This document shows positions 10,967-20,722 of a DNA stretch of 64,000 nt, one piece after another. The notes under the pieces were generated by a model, which did no database searches, was not told the origin of the DNA, and saw only the letters and a program-made list of their open reading frames with translations. Each line of letters begins with the position of its first letter. Positions within the stretch are counted from its first letter, which is position 1. Location: contig JAEUMY010000018.1 of NCBI GenBank assembly GCA_016791265.1, positions 1 to 64,000 of the forward strand, read 5' to 3'. The position numbers and the translations under genes are program-made. Source of the DNA: Betaproteobacteria bacterium (lineage in GTDB: Bacteria; Pseudomonadota; Gammaproteobacteria; Burkholderiales; Usitatibacteraceae).

Positions 10967-12145
10967 CTATCGTGAATCGCGATTGCGCAGCTGCTGGGCG
11001 CGCGACGCGTCCGGCGGCGTGGCTGCGGGAACGGACTCCGCAGGTTTGGCTGGGCCGCTCAATGCGTCGGCAGAACCGCCCGCGGCGCCTAGCTGCATCA
11101 ACTTATCGAGCGGCAGGTACAAGAGATTGCCTGCGCCCTTCTGGTCGACCAGCACCTTGCTGGTGGAGGTCATGACCTGCTGCATCATGTCGAGATACAT
11201 GCGCTCGCGCGTTACTTGGGGCGCTTTCTCATACTCGACAAGCACTTGACGGAAGCGCGCTGCGTCACCCTCGGCATTGGCAATCACTCGCTCCTTGTGA
11301 CCGCTGGCTTCTTCGATGAGGCGCGCTGCAAGACCGCGGGCCTTGGGCAGCACGTCGTTGGCATAGGCCTCACCTTCGTTGCGCAGGCGCACCTGATCCT
11401 GCCGCGCGCGCTCGGCGTCATTGAAACTGTCTTGCACCTGCTCCGGCGGCTGGGCGTTCTGCAAGGTCACGGAGCTGATGAGAATACCGGTCTTGTAGCG
11501 GTCCAAGATGCGCTGCATCATCGTCTTCGCATTGGCCGCGATCTGTCCGCGACCCTCGTACAGGACGAAGTCCATTTTCGACTTGCCAACGATCTCGCGC
11601 ATCGCGGTCTCGGCGGCTTGCCGGACCGCGACATCAGGCTCGACATTGTTGAACAGATAGTCTTCAGCCGAGGCCAGCGTGTACTGCACCGCGAACTGCA
11701 CGTCGACGATGTTCTGGTCTTCGGTCAGCATCAACGACTCTTGCGTCACCTTCTGCTTTTGATTGTTGCGATGCCCCACCTCAACTGCGCGGACCTGCTC
11801 GACATTGATGACCTTGACGTCGCCAATCGGGTACGGCCAGCGCCACTTGAGACCGGCTTCCGTCGTGCCGGCATACTTGCCGAGCGTGAGTTCGACGCCT
11901 TTGCTGCCTTGCTCAACCACATAGAAACCACTGGCGAGCCAAATCGCGACAACAATGCCCGCGCCCAGCGCCAAACCGCCACCCATCATGGCCGACGCGG
12001 GCCCTCTCGGCGGGCCGTCATTGGAGCCGCCGCCTTTGCCTCCGAAGAGTCCGCTCAGCTTCTGATTGAACTTGCGCAAGATTTCATCGAGGTCGGGCGG
12101 ACCGTCGTTGCCACGCTTGCCCCACTGTGGGTCGTTTGGCGCCAT
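10967..12145 (-). CDS. hflK: HflK, modulator of FtsH protease
   Basis: A 392-residue partner of HflC. The N-terminal cytoplasmic part is polar and Gly-rich (residues 1-52, including GGKGGGSNDGPPRGP), then one membrane helix (53-75) and the SPFH domain starting GFYVVEQGSKGVELTLGKY. DRYKTGILISSVTLQNAQPPEQV is the typical late SPFH motif, followed by a helical arm and an Ala/Pro-rich tail. It is the gene before hflC and 23 bp after hflX. Confidence 0.96.
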   Translation of the reverse strand: MAPNDPQWGKRGNDGPPDLDEILRKFNQKLSGLFGGKGGGSNDGPPRGPASAMMGGGLALGAGIVVAIWLASGFYVVEQGSKGVELTLGKYAGTTEAGLKWRWPYPIGDVKVINVEQVRAVEVGHRNNQKQKVTQESLMLTEDQNIVDVQFAVQYTLASAEDYLFNNVEPDVAVRQAAETAMREIVGKSKMDFVLYEGRGQIAANAKTMMQRILDRYKTGILISSVTLQNAQPPEQVQDSFNDAERARQDQVRLRNEGEAYANDVLPKARGLAARLIEEASGHKERVIANAEGDAARFRQVLVEYEKAPQVTRERMYLDMMQQVMTSTSKVLVDQKGAGNLLYLPLDKLMQLGAAGGSADALSGPAKPAESVPAATPPDASRAQQLRNRDSR

Positions 12146-12168
12146 GTCTGTCGAAAGATAAGTTGATG

Positions 12169-13332
12169 TCAGGAAGTCGCGCCGGAGAGATCACGCGCAT
12201 CCGGCCTTGGAATGATGCCTTGGGCTGCGTGCGGCAGCGTGGCGGGCAACCGGGAGAGGATGGCAGCGCGTAGCGCATCCAACCCGTGACCCGTGACCGC
12301 ACTGATACGTAACTCATTGATTTTACCACACTGATCCATCGTCACTGATGCTTCGGCCTGGGACAATAAATCGATTTTGTTGAACACCAGCAACTGTGGC
12401 ACCAGATCCGCGCCAATCTCGGCGAGGACCGCGTTCACATCCTCGATCTCGCCGTCGCGCCGAGGGCTGCTGGCATCGACGACGTGTAGCAGCAGATCGG
12501 CGCTCGCGGTTTCCTCGAGCGTCGCGCGAAACGCCGCCACGAGCGCGTGTGGCAAATCGCGAATGAAACCCACGGTGTCGGACAAAGTGACTTCCGCACC
12601 AGCTCCTAACCAGACCCTTCGTGTGGTCGTATCCAGCGTGGCGAAGAGCTGATCGGCCACGTAAGTGTCCGCCCGCGTGAGTCGATTGAACAGCGTCGAC
12701 TTCCCGGCATTGGTGTACCCGACGATTGCAACGGTATGAACGCCGGACCGCCTGCGCGCGCCACGCTGCGTCTGGCGTTGCCGCGCCACCTTGGCGATGC
12801 GAGCCTTGGTCAGACGAATGCGATCCGCCACCAGACGCCGGTCGATTTCCAGCTGGGTTTCGCCCGGGCCGCCGCGCACGCCGATGCCGCCCCGCTGTCG
12901 CTCAAGGTGTGTCCAGCCGCGCACAAGGCGCGTCATGTGGTGCTCCAGGCGCGCCAGTTCAACTTGCAGCTTGCCTTCATGACTCCGCGCGCGCTGGGCG
13001 AAGATGTCGAGGATGAGATCCGTGCGATCCACGACACGGGTTTCCAACGCGCGCTCGAGGTTGCGAATCTGAATGGGCGACAACGCATGATTGAACACGA
13101 CCCACTTTGCATCGCAATTGGCGATGGCCTCGGCGATTTCGTCCACCTTGCCGCTCCCCGCGAAGAGCGCCGCGTCAGGTTTTTCGCGACGCCCCCGCAC
13201 GACGGCTCGAACGGCGGCGCCGGCCGTTGCGACCAGCTCGCAGGCTTCCGCGATGGTCGCCTCGATGTCGATCACACCGAAGTCAAGCGCGACCAACACA
13301 GCCGAATCAGGAGGAACGCTCTGGGCTGCCAT
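12169..13332 (-). CDS. hflX: ribosome-associated GTPase HflX
   Basis: A 387-residue GTPase that splits stalled or heat-damaged 70S ribosomes. The N-terminal domain (HflX glycine-rich: LFAGSGKVDEIAE, FNHALSPIQIRNLE, GGPGETQLEIDRR) is followed by the G domain with G1 GYTNAGKST, G3 DTVGFIRDLP and G4 NKID. Start choice: the ATG at 13332 is preferred; a TTG three codons upstream (13341) is also in frame and neither has a strong Shine-Dalgarno. It follows hfq, as in most proteobacteria. Confidence 0.95.
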   Translation of the reverse strand: MAAQSVPPDSAVLVALDFGVIDIEATIAEACELVATAGAAVRAVVRGRREKPDAALFAGSGKVDEIAEAIANCDAKWVVFNHALSPIQIRNLERALETRVVDRTDLILDIFAQRARSHEGKLQVELARLEHHMTRLVRGWTHLERQRGGIGVRGGPGETQLEIDRRLVADRIRLTKARIAKVARQRQTQRGARRRSGVHTVAIVGYTNAGKSTLFNRLTRADTYVADQLFATLDTTTRRVWLGAGAEVTLSDTVGFIRDLPHALVAAFRATLEETASADLLLHVVDASSPRRDGEIEDVNAVLAEIGADLVPQLLVFNKIDLLSQAEASVTMDQCGKINELRISAVTGHGLDALRAAILSRLPATLPHAAQGIIPRPDARDLSGATS

Positions 13333-13391
13333 GGCATTCAAAACTCAGCCGCGCCCCTGAGGGCCGGACGGGAAGAAGCTTGGATTGAAGC

Positions 13392-13423
13392 GGCGCACCG
13401 ACGCCGAGAAGCCCCGGTGCGCC
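13392..13423 (-). other. stem-loop between hfq and hflX
   Basis: GGCGCACCG and CGGTGCGCC form a perfect 9-bp stem around a 14-nt loop in the 106-bp hfq-hflX gap. No T-run follows, so it is not a standard terminator. It could be an RNA-stability or processing element that sets the hfq to hflX ratio; that is inference. Confidence 0.4.
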
Positions 13424-13438
13424 CGACCCGAATGAAAT

Positions 13439-13678
13439 TCAGGACTCCTGCGCGTGTTCAAATGGCACGGACACTGGCCGCGCAGGCACAACCGTGGAAA
13501 TGGCGTGCTTGTAGACCATCTGGGTGACCGTGTTCTTCAGCAACACAACATATTGATCAAAGGATTCGATCTGGCCCTGCAATTTGATGCCGTTCACGAG
13601 GTAAATGGAGACCGGTACGTGTTCCTTGCGCAGGATGTTCAGGAACGGGTCTTGTAACAATTGCCCTTTGCCGCTCAT
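13439..13678 (-). CDS. hfq: RNA chaperone Hfq
   Basis: A 79-residue Sm-like protein forming a hexameric ring that pairs sRNAs with mRNAs. It contains the Sm1 motif ([40 protein letters not shown] in part) and the Sm2 motif with YKHAIST, where the conserved KH dipeptide is present. The C-terminal tail is short (about 14 residues), as usual for betaproteobacteria, and lacks the long E. coli extension. The ATG has a GGAG 8 nt upstream. Confidence 0.98.
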   Translation of the reverse strand: MSGKGQLLQDPFLNILRKEHVPVSIYLVNGIKLQGQIESFDQYVVLLKNTVTQMVYKHAISTVVPARPVSVPFEHAQES

Positions 13679-13709
13679 TTTTTATGCTCCAGCTGTTTGT
13701 TGGAAATTA

Positions 13710-13739
13710 AATGTACTGGAATCCGCGCCTTTGCGCCAA
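13710..13739 (-). promoter_or_regulatory. putative hfq promoter
   Basis: TTGGCG (13739-13734), an 18-nt spacer and TACATT (13715-13710) in the 76-bp gap upstream of hfq, giving a 5' leader of about 25 nt. Confidence 0.45.
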
Positions 13740-13754
13740 TGTTTCACGGGGACC

Positions 13755-14732
13755 CTAGTCAGGGACACCGCGACTCGCGCCAGGTTCCCCGCCTGCGACG
13801 CGTTTCGCTCTGCCGGACCGGGCGTCCGCAATCGCAGCCTGGATGGCCGGAATGGCCCGCTCCGCAGTCTCCTGACCGATGCGGATGCACTTCAGCCGAT
13901 ATGCTTCACGAATGTCCGCGTAATAGCCCAGATCGGGGTGGATCATCACCGTTGCAAGTGTCGCCTCCTCGGCCACCTGAGCGGCGCGCCTGCGGTCCCT
14001 GACTTGCCAATGCTCGGGCGCCTCGGGCGGCGTGCTGGAGAGGTGTGCCGATACGTCGACCGCGATGATCACGCCCGCGCCCAGCGCCACCGCGACGCGG
14101 ATAGGCACGGGGCTGACCTCGTCGCCGTCTATGTATTCAACACCTTGAATGCGAGCCGGTGTGAAGCGTCCGGGCATCGCGCTCGAAGCGCGTACCGCGA
14201 CGCCGGTATTGCCCTGATTGAAAGCGACGAGCCGCCCATCGGACTTGCGCACCGCCACGGCGACCAGCGGCCGTTTCAGCGCCTGCAGGGGTTTGTGGCC
14301 TACCCGCTCGTTCACAAAGTCCGCGATGGCGAAGCCGCTGGCGCGCGTACCGTCCAGTGACAGGTTGATGAAACGGACCGGATTGAATGACAGGGCGACT
14401 CGCTCAATCTCCTCAGCCGGAATGCCGTCCGCGTACAGCGCACCAATGATCGCGCCGACGCTGGAGCCGACCACGATGTCAGGTTGAATGCCTGCCGCAT
14501 CGAGCGCCTTCAGCACCCCGACATGGGCAAAGCCACGCGGCCCCCCGCCACCCAACACCACGGCCACCAGTGGTTTGGGCTCCTGCGCAAGCGCAACCTG
14601 TTTCGGGGCATCGGCGGCCGCGTAGTCGCGCGATTCATCCGCACAGCCTGCAAGCACGCCTGCCCATAGCAATAGGCCGGCGGCAAGCCAGACCGGTGCC
14701 GAGGCCGCTTGCAAGCGCGCTGAGTCGGCCAT
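13755..14732 (-). CDS. patatin-like phospholipase, predicted lipoprotein
   Basis: A 325-residue protein. Residues 1-29 form a signal peptide with lipobox LAGC (Cys30). The patatin domain follows: oxyanion loop GGGGPRGFAHVG (61-72), nucleophile elbow GSSVG with Ser91, and the Asp region YIDGDEVSPVP (Asp202). Patatins usually have DGG or DGA here; DGD is less common but keeps the catalytic Asp. It should hydrolyse acyl esters of lipids at the outer membrane. The ATG overlaps the der stop (TGATG). The frame is open far upstream through der, but only the part after 14732 looks like protein. Its place between der and hfq is not part of the common conserved order. Confidence 0.88.
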   Translation of the reverse strand: MADSARLQAASAPVWLAAGLLLWAGVLAGCADESRDYAAADAPKQVALAQEPKPLVAVVLGGGGPRGFAHVGVLKALDAAGIQPDIVVGSSVGAIIGALYADGIPAEEIERVALSFNPVRFINLSLDGTRASGFAIADFVNERVGHKPLQALKRPLVAVAVRKSDGRLVAFNQGNTGVAVRASSAMPGRFTPARIQGVEYIDGDEVSPVPIRVAVALGAGVIIAVDVSAHLSSTPPEAPEHWQVRDRRRAAQVAEEATLATVMIHPDLGYYADIREAYRLKCIRIGQETAERAIPAIQAAIADARSGRAKRVAGGEPGASRGVPD

Positions 14733-16138
14733 CAACTGAAGGTCTTCTTCTGGTAGCGCCGGTTGCGTCGGCGCTTGTCTTCCTGACGCTTGGTCAAGGC
14801 TTGCGGCTTCTTGTCCGCGTAGGGATTGGCTGCCTGCTTCAATTCCACGCGTAGCGGCGTGCCCTTGAGCTCGAAGGCATCGCGAAAGCTGTTTTCGAGA
14901 TAGCGAACGTAACTCGCCGGTAAGCCCGAGAGGCCGGAGCCATGCACCACCACAGTGGGCGGATTCGACCCACCCTGGTGGGCGTAGCGCAGCTTGGGGC
15001 GATGCAATCCGTTCAGCGGCGGCTGATGCTGCGCTGTCGCCGCGAGCAGCGCGCGAGTCAGCTTGGGCGTGGACAATTTCGCGGTGGCTGCGGCAAACGC
15101 GCCGTCCACGCTCTCCCAAAGAGGCTGGAGCCCGCTGCCCTGCAACGCCGAAATGGTGTGCCAGCGCGCGAAGCTCAGGAACTGGAACTTGCGGTCGTAT
15201 TCCCGCTTGATGCGTTCGCGGTCGTCGGCGTCCAGTCCATCCCACTTGTTGATGGCGACCACCAGTGCCCGGCCCGCCTCCAGTATGAACCCCGCGATGT
15301 GCGTGTCCTGGTCGGCGATCTCCTGGCGCGCATCGAGCAGGAGGATGACGACATTGGCGTCCTCGACGGCTTGCAGCGTCTTGATGACCGAAAACTTCTC
15401 GATGGCCTCGAACACCTTGCCCCGGCGGCGGATGCCGGCCGTGTCGATGAGCGTGTAGGGACGACCGTCACGCTCCAGCGGCACATAGATGCTGTCGCGA
15501 GTCGTGCCGGGCTGGTCAAAAGCGATCACGCGATCCTCGCCGATCATGCGATTGACCAGCGTGGACTTGCCCACGTTGGGCCGTCCCACGATGGCGATTT
15601 TGGGATGCTTCTCCTCGACCTCATCCCGAGCGTCGGTGAATTCGGCCAGCACGTCTTCGATTAGTTGTCGGACGCCTTCCCCATGCGCGGCGGAGATCGA
15701 AGTGGGCGCGCCCAGCCCGAGTTCATGAAACTCGGCGGTCGCCATATCCTCGACAAATCCCTCCGCCTTGTTCACCGCCACAGTGACTGGCACGCCGCGT
15801 GAAATGGCCTGTTTGCGCAATGTCTCGGCGATGGTCTTGTCCTGCGCGGTCAATCCTTGGCGGGCATCAGTGACGAAGATGACTGCATCCGCCTCGGCGA
15901 TGGCTTGCAAGGTCTGCTTCGCCATCTCGTGGAGGATTCCATCCTTGGCGACAGGTTCGAAGCCACCGGTATCGACGACCAGATAGGGTTTGGATGCGCC
16001 CCGGCCGTGACCGTAGTGCCGATCCCGGGTCAGGCCTGGCACATCGGCGACGATGGCGTCACGCGTCTTGGTCAGACGATTAAAAAGCGTCGACTTCCCG
16101 ACATTGGGCCGGCCTACGAGGACGATGGTCGGTTTCAT
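14732..16138 (-). CDS. der: ribosome biogenesis GTPase Der (EngA)
   Basis: A 468-residue protein with two tandem GTPase domains, unique to this family, acting in 50S assembly. G1 motifs [12 protein letters not shown] (8-19) and [12 protein letters not shown] (about 185-196); G3 DTGGFEP and DTAGIRR; G4 NKAE and NKWD. A C-terminal KH-like domain ([21 protein letters not shown] in part) and a basic tail ([16 protein letters not shown]) complete it. The end overlaps the patatin gene start by one base. It lies 92 bp after bamB. Confidence 0.97.
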   Translation of the reverse strand: MKPTIVLVGRPNVGKSTLFNRLTKTRDAIVADVPGLTRDRHYGHGRGASKPYLVVDTGGFEPVAKDGILHEMAKQTLQAIAEADAVIFVTDARQGLTAQDKTIAETLRKQAISRGVPVTVAVNKAEGFVEDMATAEFHELGLGAPTSISAAHGEGVRQLIEDVLAEFTDARDEVEEKHPKIAIVGRPNVGKSTLVNRMIGEDRVIAFDQPGTTRDSIYVPLERDGRPYTLIDTAGIRRRGKVFEAIEKFSVIKTLQAVEDANVVILLLDARQEIADQDTHIAGFILEAGRALVVAINKWDGLDADDRERIKREYDRKFQFLSFARWHTISALQGSGLQPLWESVDGAFAAATAKLSTPKLTRALLAATAQHQPPLNGLHRPKLRYAHQGGSNPPTVVVHGSGLSGLPASYVRYLENSFRDAFELKGTPLRVELKQAANPYADKKPQALTKRQEDKRRRNRRYQKKTFS

Positions 16139-16230
16139 GCGGGGATGGGCGTCTTGGGCGTGTAGAGCGCGTCGGGTGTCTCAGCGACCGCAACCTGCGC
16201 TGCGCGGGCTGGGTGAGACGGCGCGGGCAA

Positions 16231-17343
16231 TCAACGGATGGCGAAGACCCCGCCCTTGTCAGTCTGGGCAAGGAGAGAATCGTTGGCCACGGTCAGAGAC
16301 TCGACTGGGCTGCCGTCAGTTGCGATGCGACCCGCCAGCGAACCGTTATCGATCGACAAGGCGTGAACCAAGCCCTTCGAATCGCCCAGCCAGACGCGGC
16401 CTGCGAAGATGACCGGCGAGCCGGGCTTCCGTTTGGCCAGCGCCTCCTGCTTCCACACACTCGCGCCCGAGACCTTGTCCAGCGCGATCACGTTGCCTTG
16501 TTCGTCGGCGAAATACAGATTCTTGTCGTCGGCAGCCATGCCCGTGGCACCCGCGACCTCACGCGACCAAAGAACATTTCCGTTAAGGGTTTCAACGCAG
16601 CCGCTGCGGCCCTGATAAACCGCCGCACAGACGCGCGTGCCGTCCAGGATGGGCAGACCACCGATGTCCGCAATGCGCTCAAGCTCAGTCGCGCCGCGCG
16701 GAATGGAAAGCGTTGCCTCCCAGATCGGCTTGCCGGAGTCGGATTCGAGCGCGACCAGTTTGCCGCCCGGAAAACCCGCGTACAGCGTGCCACGTCCAAA
16801 TACCACGCCGGCCGAACTACGTAGCGTCAGCGCAGGCGCGGGACGCTGATACAGCCACTTGCGCTTGCCGTCCAACACGTTGAGGCCGATGATGCGGCCG
16901 TCCGAGGTGCGAACGACCACGACGCCGGCCTGAATGAGCGGCGCAGCCAGGACTTCACCCGCGGTCGAGGCCGTCCAGATCACTTTGCCCGCCATGTCGA
17001 GCGCGATCACATCGCCGCGCTGGTTCGCGACCGCGATCCGCCCTTCGCCAAATCCGACCCCGCCGGTCAGGCGCTTGCCGGCATCGAACGTGGCCGCCGG
17101 CCGCCCGGTTGCCTCGCTGATCGAGACGACCCCGCCGTTCGGGCCTGCGACATAAATGACGCCTTGCCCGATGGCCGGCGTGAACGCGTACTCGCCGGAT
17201 TTGGCGACGGAGGCCGACCACACGACCTTGGCGGGCGACGGCGCGGACAACGCCGGCAACGCAGGCAGCTTGTCACCCCAGAACGGCAGCCAGCTGCAGC
17301 CCGAGAGAAACACCGCGATCAGCGCACCGCATACACTCCGCAT
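16231..17343 (-). CDS. bamB: outer membrane assembly lipoprotein BamB
   Basis: A 370-residue lipoprotein: signal peptide with lipobox FLSGC, then an eight-bladed PQQ-type beta-propeller with repeated blades ending in motifs such as GKVIWTASTAG, GKPIWEATLS, GNVLWSREVAG and GASVWKQEAL. BamB is part of the BAM complex that inserts outer-membrane beta-barrels. The ATG at 17343 shares one base with the stop of the upstream gene (TGATG); a GTG one codon upstream is possible but less likely. Confidence 0.95.
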   Translation of the reverse strand: MRSVCGALIAVFLSGCSWLPFWGDKLPALPALSAPSPAKVVWSASVAKSGEYAFTPAIGQGVIYVAGPNGGVVSISEATGRPAATFDAGKRLTGGVGFGEGRIAVANQRGDVIALDMAGKVIWTASTAGEVLAAPLIQAGVVVVRTSDGRIIGLNVLDGKRKWLYQRPAPALTLRSSAGVVFGRGTLYAGFPGGKLVALESDSGKPIWEATLSIPRGATELERIADIGGLPILDGTRVCAAVYQGRSGCVETLNGNVLWSREVAGATGMAADDKNLYFADEQGNVIALDKVSGASVWKQEALAKRKPGSPVIFAGRVWLGDSKGLVHALSIDNGSLAGRIATDGSPVESLTVANDSLLAQTDKGGVFAIR

Positions 17344-17981
17344 CACTTCGCCACCCCGCCGACAGAGTCGAGTTTGATCTGGGAAAGCTGCTTGATGGCG
17401 CTGCGTTCACCGGCCTTGTCAACGGCCGTTTGCCAGGCAAGACGCGCCTCGTCCTTGCTGCCCTTGGCCATATGCACATCGCCCTTGACATCGGACACCA
17501 GCGCAGTGAAGGCCTCTTCCTTGACGCCGTCCAGCGTCTTCAGCGCCTCGTCGTACTTCTTCTCCTCCAGCAGCACCTGCGCCAGACGGATGCGAGCGAT
17601 GGGACGCAGGCTCTCCACGCCTTTGTCGATCAGCCACTCCAGATTCTTTCGCGCGGCGGCGAAGTCCTTCGCTTCGAACGCGGTCTTCGCCGCGATCAGT
17701 GCGGCGCTGCTTGCGTGGAAGATGCCAGGCGTCTGCTCAAGCAGGGGCGCCGTGGCGCCTGCCAGTTTGGCGGGATCACGCAGATCCGCGACCTTGCTGA
17801 ACTCGGTGTAAAGCGACTCGGCCTTGACCAGTTGGCTGTGCCGCCAAGCCTGCCAGCCGAAGTAGCCGGCAAGCGAGGCAACCACGACGCCGGCCACACC
17901 AAGAACCACCGCGCGATTGCTCTCCCACCAATCCTTCAACGCGTCGATGCGCTCCTGCTCTTCAAGGTCATAAACTGCCAT
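17343..17981 (-). CDS. YfgM-like tetratricopeptide protein
   Basis: A 212-residue inner-membrane protein: short cytoplasmic N-terminus with the family signature YDLEEQERIDALKDWWESN, one membrane helix (about 25-45), and periplasmic TPR-like helices (FEAKDFAAARKNLEWLIDKG, LEEKKYDEALKTLDGVKEE). YfgM homologues work with the SecYEG-PpiD periplasmic chaperone network. The gene lies between hisS and bamB, its usual place. The start has an AGAGAT-type site. Confidence 0.92.
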   Translation of the reverse strand: MAVYDLEEQERIDALKDWWESNRAVVLGVAGVVVASLAGYFGWQAWRHSQLVKAESLYTEFSKVADLRDPAKLAGATAPLLEQTPGIFHASSAALIAAKTAFEAKDFAAARKNLEWLIDKGVESLRPIARIRLAQVLLEEKKYDEALKTLDGVKEEAFTALVSDVKGDVHMAKGSKDEARLAWQTAVDKAGERSAIKQLSQIKLDSVGGVAK

Positions 17982-18043
17982 GGAAATCTCTTTTCGTTTG
18001 CGTGTGTTTTTTGCGAAAAATGGATGCGAGGGAACGAGGCTTG

Positions 18044-19306
18044 TCAGTCAACCGCTTCCGCCCACAAGTGTTCGATGCTCTGCTGAAGGGTGAGCGATTG
18101 CTGCTCGCCGCCACCGCGCAGGTGCTTGACCGCCAGCAGACCCGCCGCCACCTCTGATTCGCCGAGGATGATAGCAAACCGGGCACCGCTCACGTCCGCC
18201 TTCTTCATCTGCGACTTGAAGCTGCCGCCGCCCGCATGCAACGTAATGGCGAGACCGGCATCGCGGAGCGACTCGGCCACGCGCCAGGCCTGCGCGGAAA
18301 AGGGCTCCTGGAACAACACGTATGCGTCCGGCACATCCACCGACGCCGCTGGCAACTCGCCCAGCAGCATCAGCACCCGCTCGGCGCCGATGCCGAATCC
18401 GCAGCCCGGTGCCGGCTTGCCGCCCAATTGCTCGATCAGTCCGTCATAGCGTCCGCCGCCAGCAATGGCGAGCTCGAAGTCCTTGCCCTTGCCGATGAAC
18501 TCGAAGACGGTTCGGTTGTAGTAATCGAAGCCGCGGACGAGCCGCGGGTTCTCGACGAACTCGATCCCACTGGCAGCGAGGCGCGACGTGACACCGGCAA
18601 AGTGCTCTCGCGCCGCGTCATCCAGGAAGTCTTTCAGCGCAGGCGCGGCCTCGATCACCGCCCCCATCGCCGGGTTCTTGGTGTCCAACGTGCGCAACGG
18701 GTTCGTGTGCAGGCGACGCTTGGCATCCTCGTCCAGCTCATCAATGCGGCTTTCGAAATACTTCACCAGCGCCTCGCGGTGCGCCGCGCGACTGGCAACA
18801 TCGCCGATGCTATTCACATGCAGCGTCACGTTCTCGATGCCAAGCCGCTTCCAGAGACGCGCCAGCATGACGATCTGCTCAGCATCGACGTCCGGCCCCG
18901 GAAACCCGAGCGCCTCGACATCGAACTGGTGGAACTGGCGATAGCGGCCCTTCTGGGGGCGCTCATGGCGGAACATCGCCCCCCAGGTCCATACACGCTG
19001 CGGTCCGTTGTAGAGCAGATTGTGTTCGATCACCGCGCGAACCAGACCAGCCGTGGCTTCCGGGCGCAGCGTGAGCTTCTCGCCGTTCATGCCATCGACG
19101 AAGGAGTACATCTCCTTTTCGACAATGTCGGTGACCTCGCCGATGGCGCGGGCAAACAGAGGCGTCGCTTCCACGATGGGGGTGCGCATGAGCCGATAGC
19201 CGTACTGTTCGAAGACCTCGCGCACGGTGTCCTCGAAATACTGCCAAAGCGGTGATGCATCCGGCAGGAGGTCGTTCATCCCGCGGATGGCCTGGATTTT
19301 CTGCAT
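18044..19306 (-). CDS. hisS: histidyl-tRNA synthetase
   Basis: A 420-residue class II synthetase charging tRNA-His. Motif 1 region [11 protein letters not shown], motif 2 ([24 protein letters not shown]), the two His signatures [14 protein letters not shown] and GGGRYDGL, motif 3 [13 protein letters not shown], and a C-terminal anticodon domain ([27 protein letters not shown]) are all present. The start is the ATG before QKIQAIRG; the frame is open upstream without family similarity. It lies 129 bp after ispG; the gap holds palindrome copy 6. Confidence 0.97.
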   Translation of the reverse strand: MQKIQAIRGMNDLLPDASPLWQYFEDTVREVFEQYGYRLMRTPIVEATPLFARAIGEVTDIVEKEMYSFVDGMNGEKLTLRPEATAGLVRAVIEHNLLYNGPQRVWTWGAMFRHERPQKGRYRQFHQFDVEALGFPGPDVDAEQIVMLARLWKRLGIENVTLHVNSIGDVASRAAHREALVKYFESRIDELDEDAKRRLHTNPLRTLDTKNPAMGAVIEAAPALKDFLDDAAREHFAGVTSRLAASGIEFVENPRLVRGFDYYNRTVFEFIGKGKDFELAIAGGGRYDGLIEQLGGKPAPGCGFGIGAERVLMLLGELPAASVDVPDAYVLFQEPFSAQAWRVAESLRDAGLAITLHAGGGSFKSQMKKADVSGARFAIILGESEVAAGLLAVKHLRGGGEQQSLTLQQSIEHLWAEAVD

Positions 19307-19420
19307 GGTTTCGATTTGGAAAACAGAGCGCCAGCCGGCGTGTGCCGGTGCAGCAAAGCCTCGCATTTTACCTGTTATGCGGCGTTCGCCGCCGGCCCAA
19401 GGTGGCCCTGTGTTCAGACT

Positions 19421-19432
19421 GCGAATATTCGC
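19421..19432. repeat. GCGAATATTCGC copy 6
   Basis: Exact copy in the ispG-hisS gap, 3 bp beyond the ispG stop codon. Here the palindrome extends to 16 bp (CTGCGAATATTCGCAG). Confidence 0.95.
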
Positions 19433-19435
19433 AGC

Positions 19436-20710
19436 TTAAGCCACCGCCTTGATCGGGATTTCCTTTCGACGGGACTTGGTCGGGCGCGCGGCGCCGGGCG
19501 CGTAGCGGGTGCGCACGTAATAGTCCACGATGGCCTTGAATTCCTCGGCAATGTTCTCGCCCTTCAGGGTCACCGACTTCTCGCCATCCACATAAACGGG
19601 CGCGACCGGTTTCTCGCCGTTGCCCGGCAGCGAGATGCCGATATTGGCAAGCTTTGACTCGCCCGGACCGTTGACCACGCAGCCCATGACCGCGACATGC
19701 ATCTCCTCGACGCCCGGATACTGCGTCTTCCACAACGGCATCTGGTTGCGTAGATAGGATTGGATGTTCTCGGCCAGTTCCTGGAAGAACGTGCTGGTGG
19801 TCCGACCACAGCCAGGGCACGCTGCAACCATGGGCGTGAAGGAGCGCAATCCCATGGTTTGCAGGATTTCCTGGGCAACAATCACTTCTCGCGTGCGATC
19901 ACCGCCTGGTTCGGGCGTCAGCGAAATGCGCAACGTGTCGCCGATGCCTTCCTGAAGCAGAACACTCAGCGCGGCAGTCGAAGCCACGATACCTTTGGAC
20001 CCCATGCCGGCTTCAGTGAGGCCAAGGTGCAGCGGATAGTCGCAGCGGCGGGCGAGATCGCGATACACGGCGATCAAATCTTGCACCGCGCTCACCTTGC
20101 ATGAAAGGATGATGCGGTCGCCCGGCAAGCCCAATTCCTCGGCCTTGGCCGCGCTGTCGAGCGCCGAACGGATCAACGCCTCACGCATGACCGCATCGGC
20201 CTCCAGTGGATCGGCCAATTTGCCGTTCTCATCCATCATGCGGGCGATCAATTCGGGGTCGAGGCTGCCCCAGTTCACGCCGATCCGCACCGGTTTGCCG
20301 AATTTGCAGGCCGCCTCGATCATGGCGGCGAATTGATCGTCGCGCTTGGCGCCGTGGCCGACATTGCCGGGATTGATGCGGTACTTGTCCAGAGCCTCGG
20401 CGCAGTCCGGGAACAGGGTCAATAGCTTGTGACCGTTGAAGTGAAAATCGCCGATCAGCGGCACCTTCACATTCATTTGCGCCAGCCGATTGCGAATATT
20501 CGCAACCTGCCGCGCGGCTTCCATGGTGTTGACCGTGATGCGCACCGCTTCCGAGCCCGCACGCGCCAGCTCGGCGACCTGTTTCGCCGTCGCTTCGGCG
20601 TCCTCCGTGTCGGTGTTGGTCATCGACTGGACGTGGATGGGTGCGTCACCGCCGATGAGCTTGTCACCCACCTTGACCTGACGACTTTTTCTGCGCGTGA
20701 TGGAGACCAT
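19436..20710 (-). CDS. ispG: 4-hydroxy-3-methylbut-2-enyl diphosphate synthase (flavodoxin)
   Basis: A 424-residue [4Fe-4S] enzyme converting MEcPP to HMBPP in the MEP isoprenoid pathway. N-terminal TIM-barrel ([43 protein letters not shown]) and C-terminal cluster domain with ACPGCGRTT and later CVVNGPGE, supplying the conserved cysteines. Length is slightly above E. coli IspG because of an insertion around 270-300, common in this phylum. It follows rodZ by 12 bp. Palindrome copy 7 encodes ANIR at residue about 70. Confidence 0.97.
   Translation of the reverse strand: MVSITRRKSRQVKVGDKLIGGDAPIHVQSMTNTDTEDAEATAKQVAELARAGSEAVRITVNTMEAARQVANIRNRLAQMNVKVPLIGDFHFNGHKLLTLFPDCAEALDKYRINPGNVGHGAKRDDQFAAMIEAACKFGKPVRIGVNWGSLDPELIARMMDENGKLADPLEADAVMREALIRSALDSAAKAEELGLPGDRIILSCKVSAVQDLIAVYRDLARRCDYPLHLGLTEAGMGSKGIVASTAALSVLLQEGIGDTLRISLTPEPGGDRTREVIVAQEILQTMGLRSFTPMVAACPGCGRTTSTFFQELAENIQSYLRNQMPLWKTQYPGVEEMHVAVMGCVVNGPGESKLANIGISLPGNGEKPVAPVYVDGEKSVTLKGENIAEEFKAIVDYYVRTRYAPGAARPTKSRRKEIPIKAVA
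20492..20503. repeat. GCGAATATTCGC copy 7
   Basis: Exact copy in ispG, read as Val-Ala-Asn-Ile-Arg-Asn; flanks T/A. Confidence 0.95.
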
Positions 20711-20722
20711 GGACAGCTCGGG

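Noticed and set aside
14733..15245. Upstream extension of the patatin-like frame into der
   Set aside because: The extra 171 codons overlap der fully and have no family similarity; the TGATG overlap gives a natural start.
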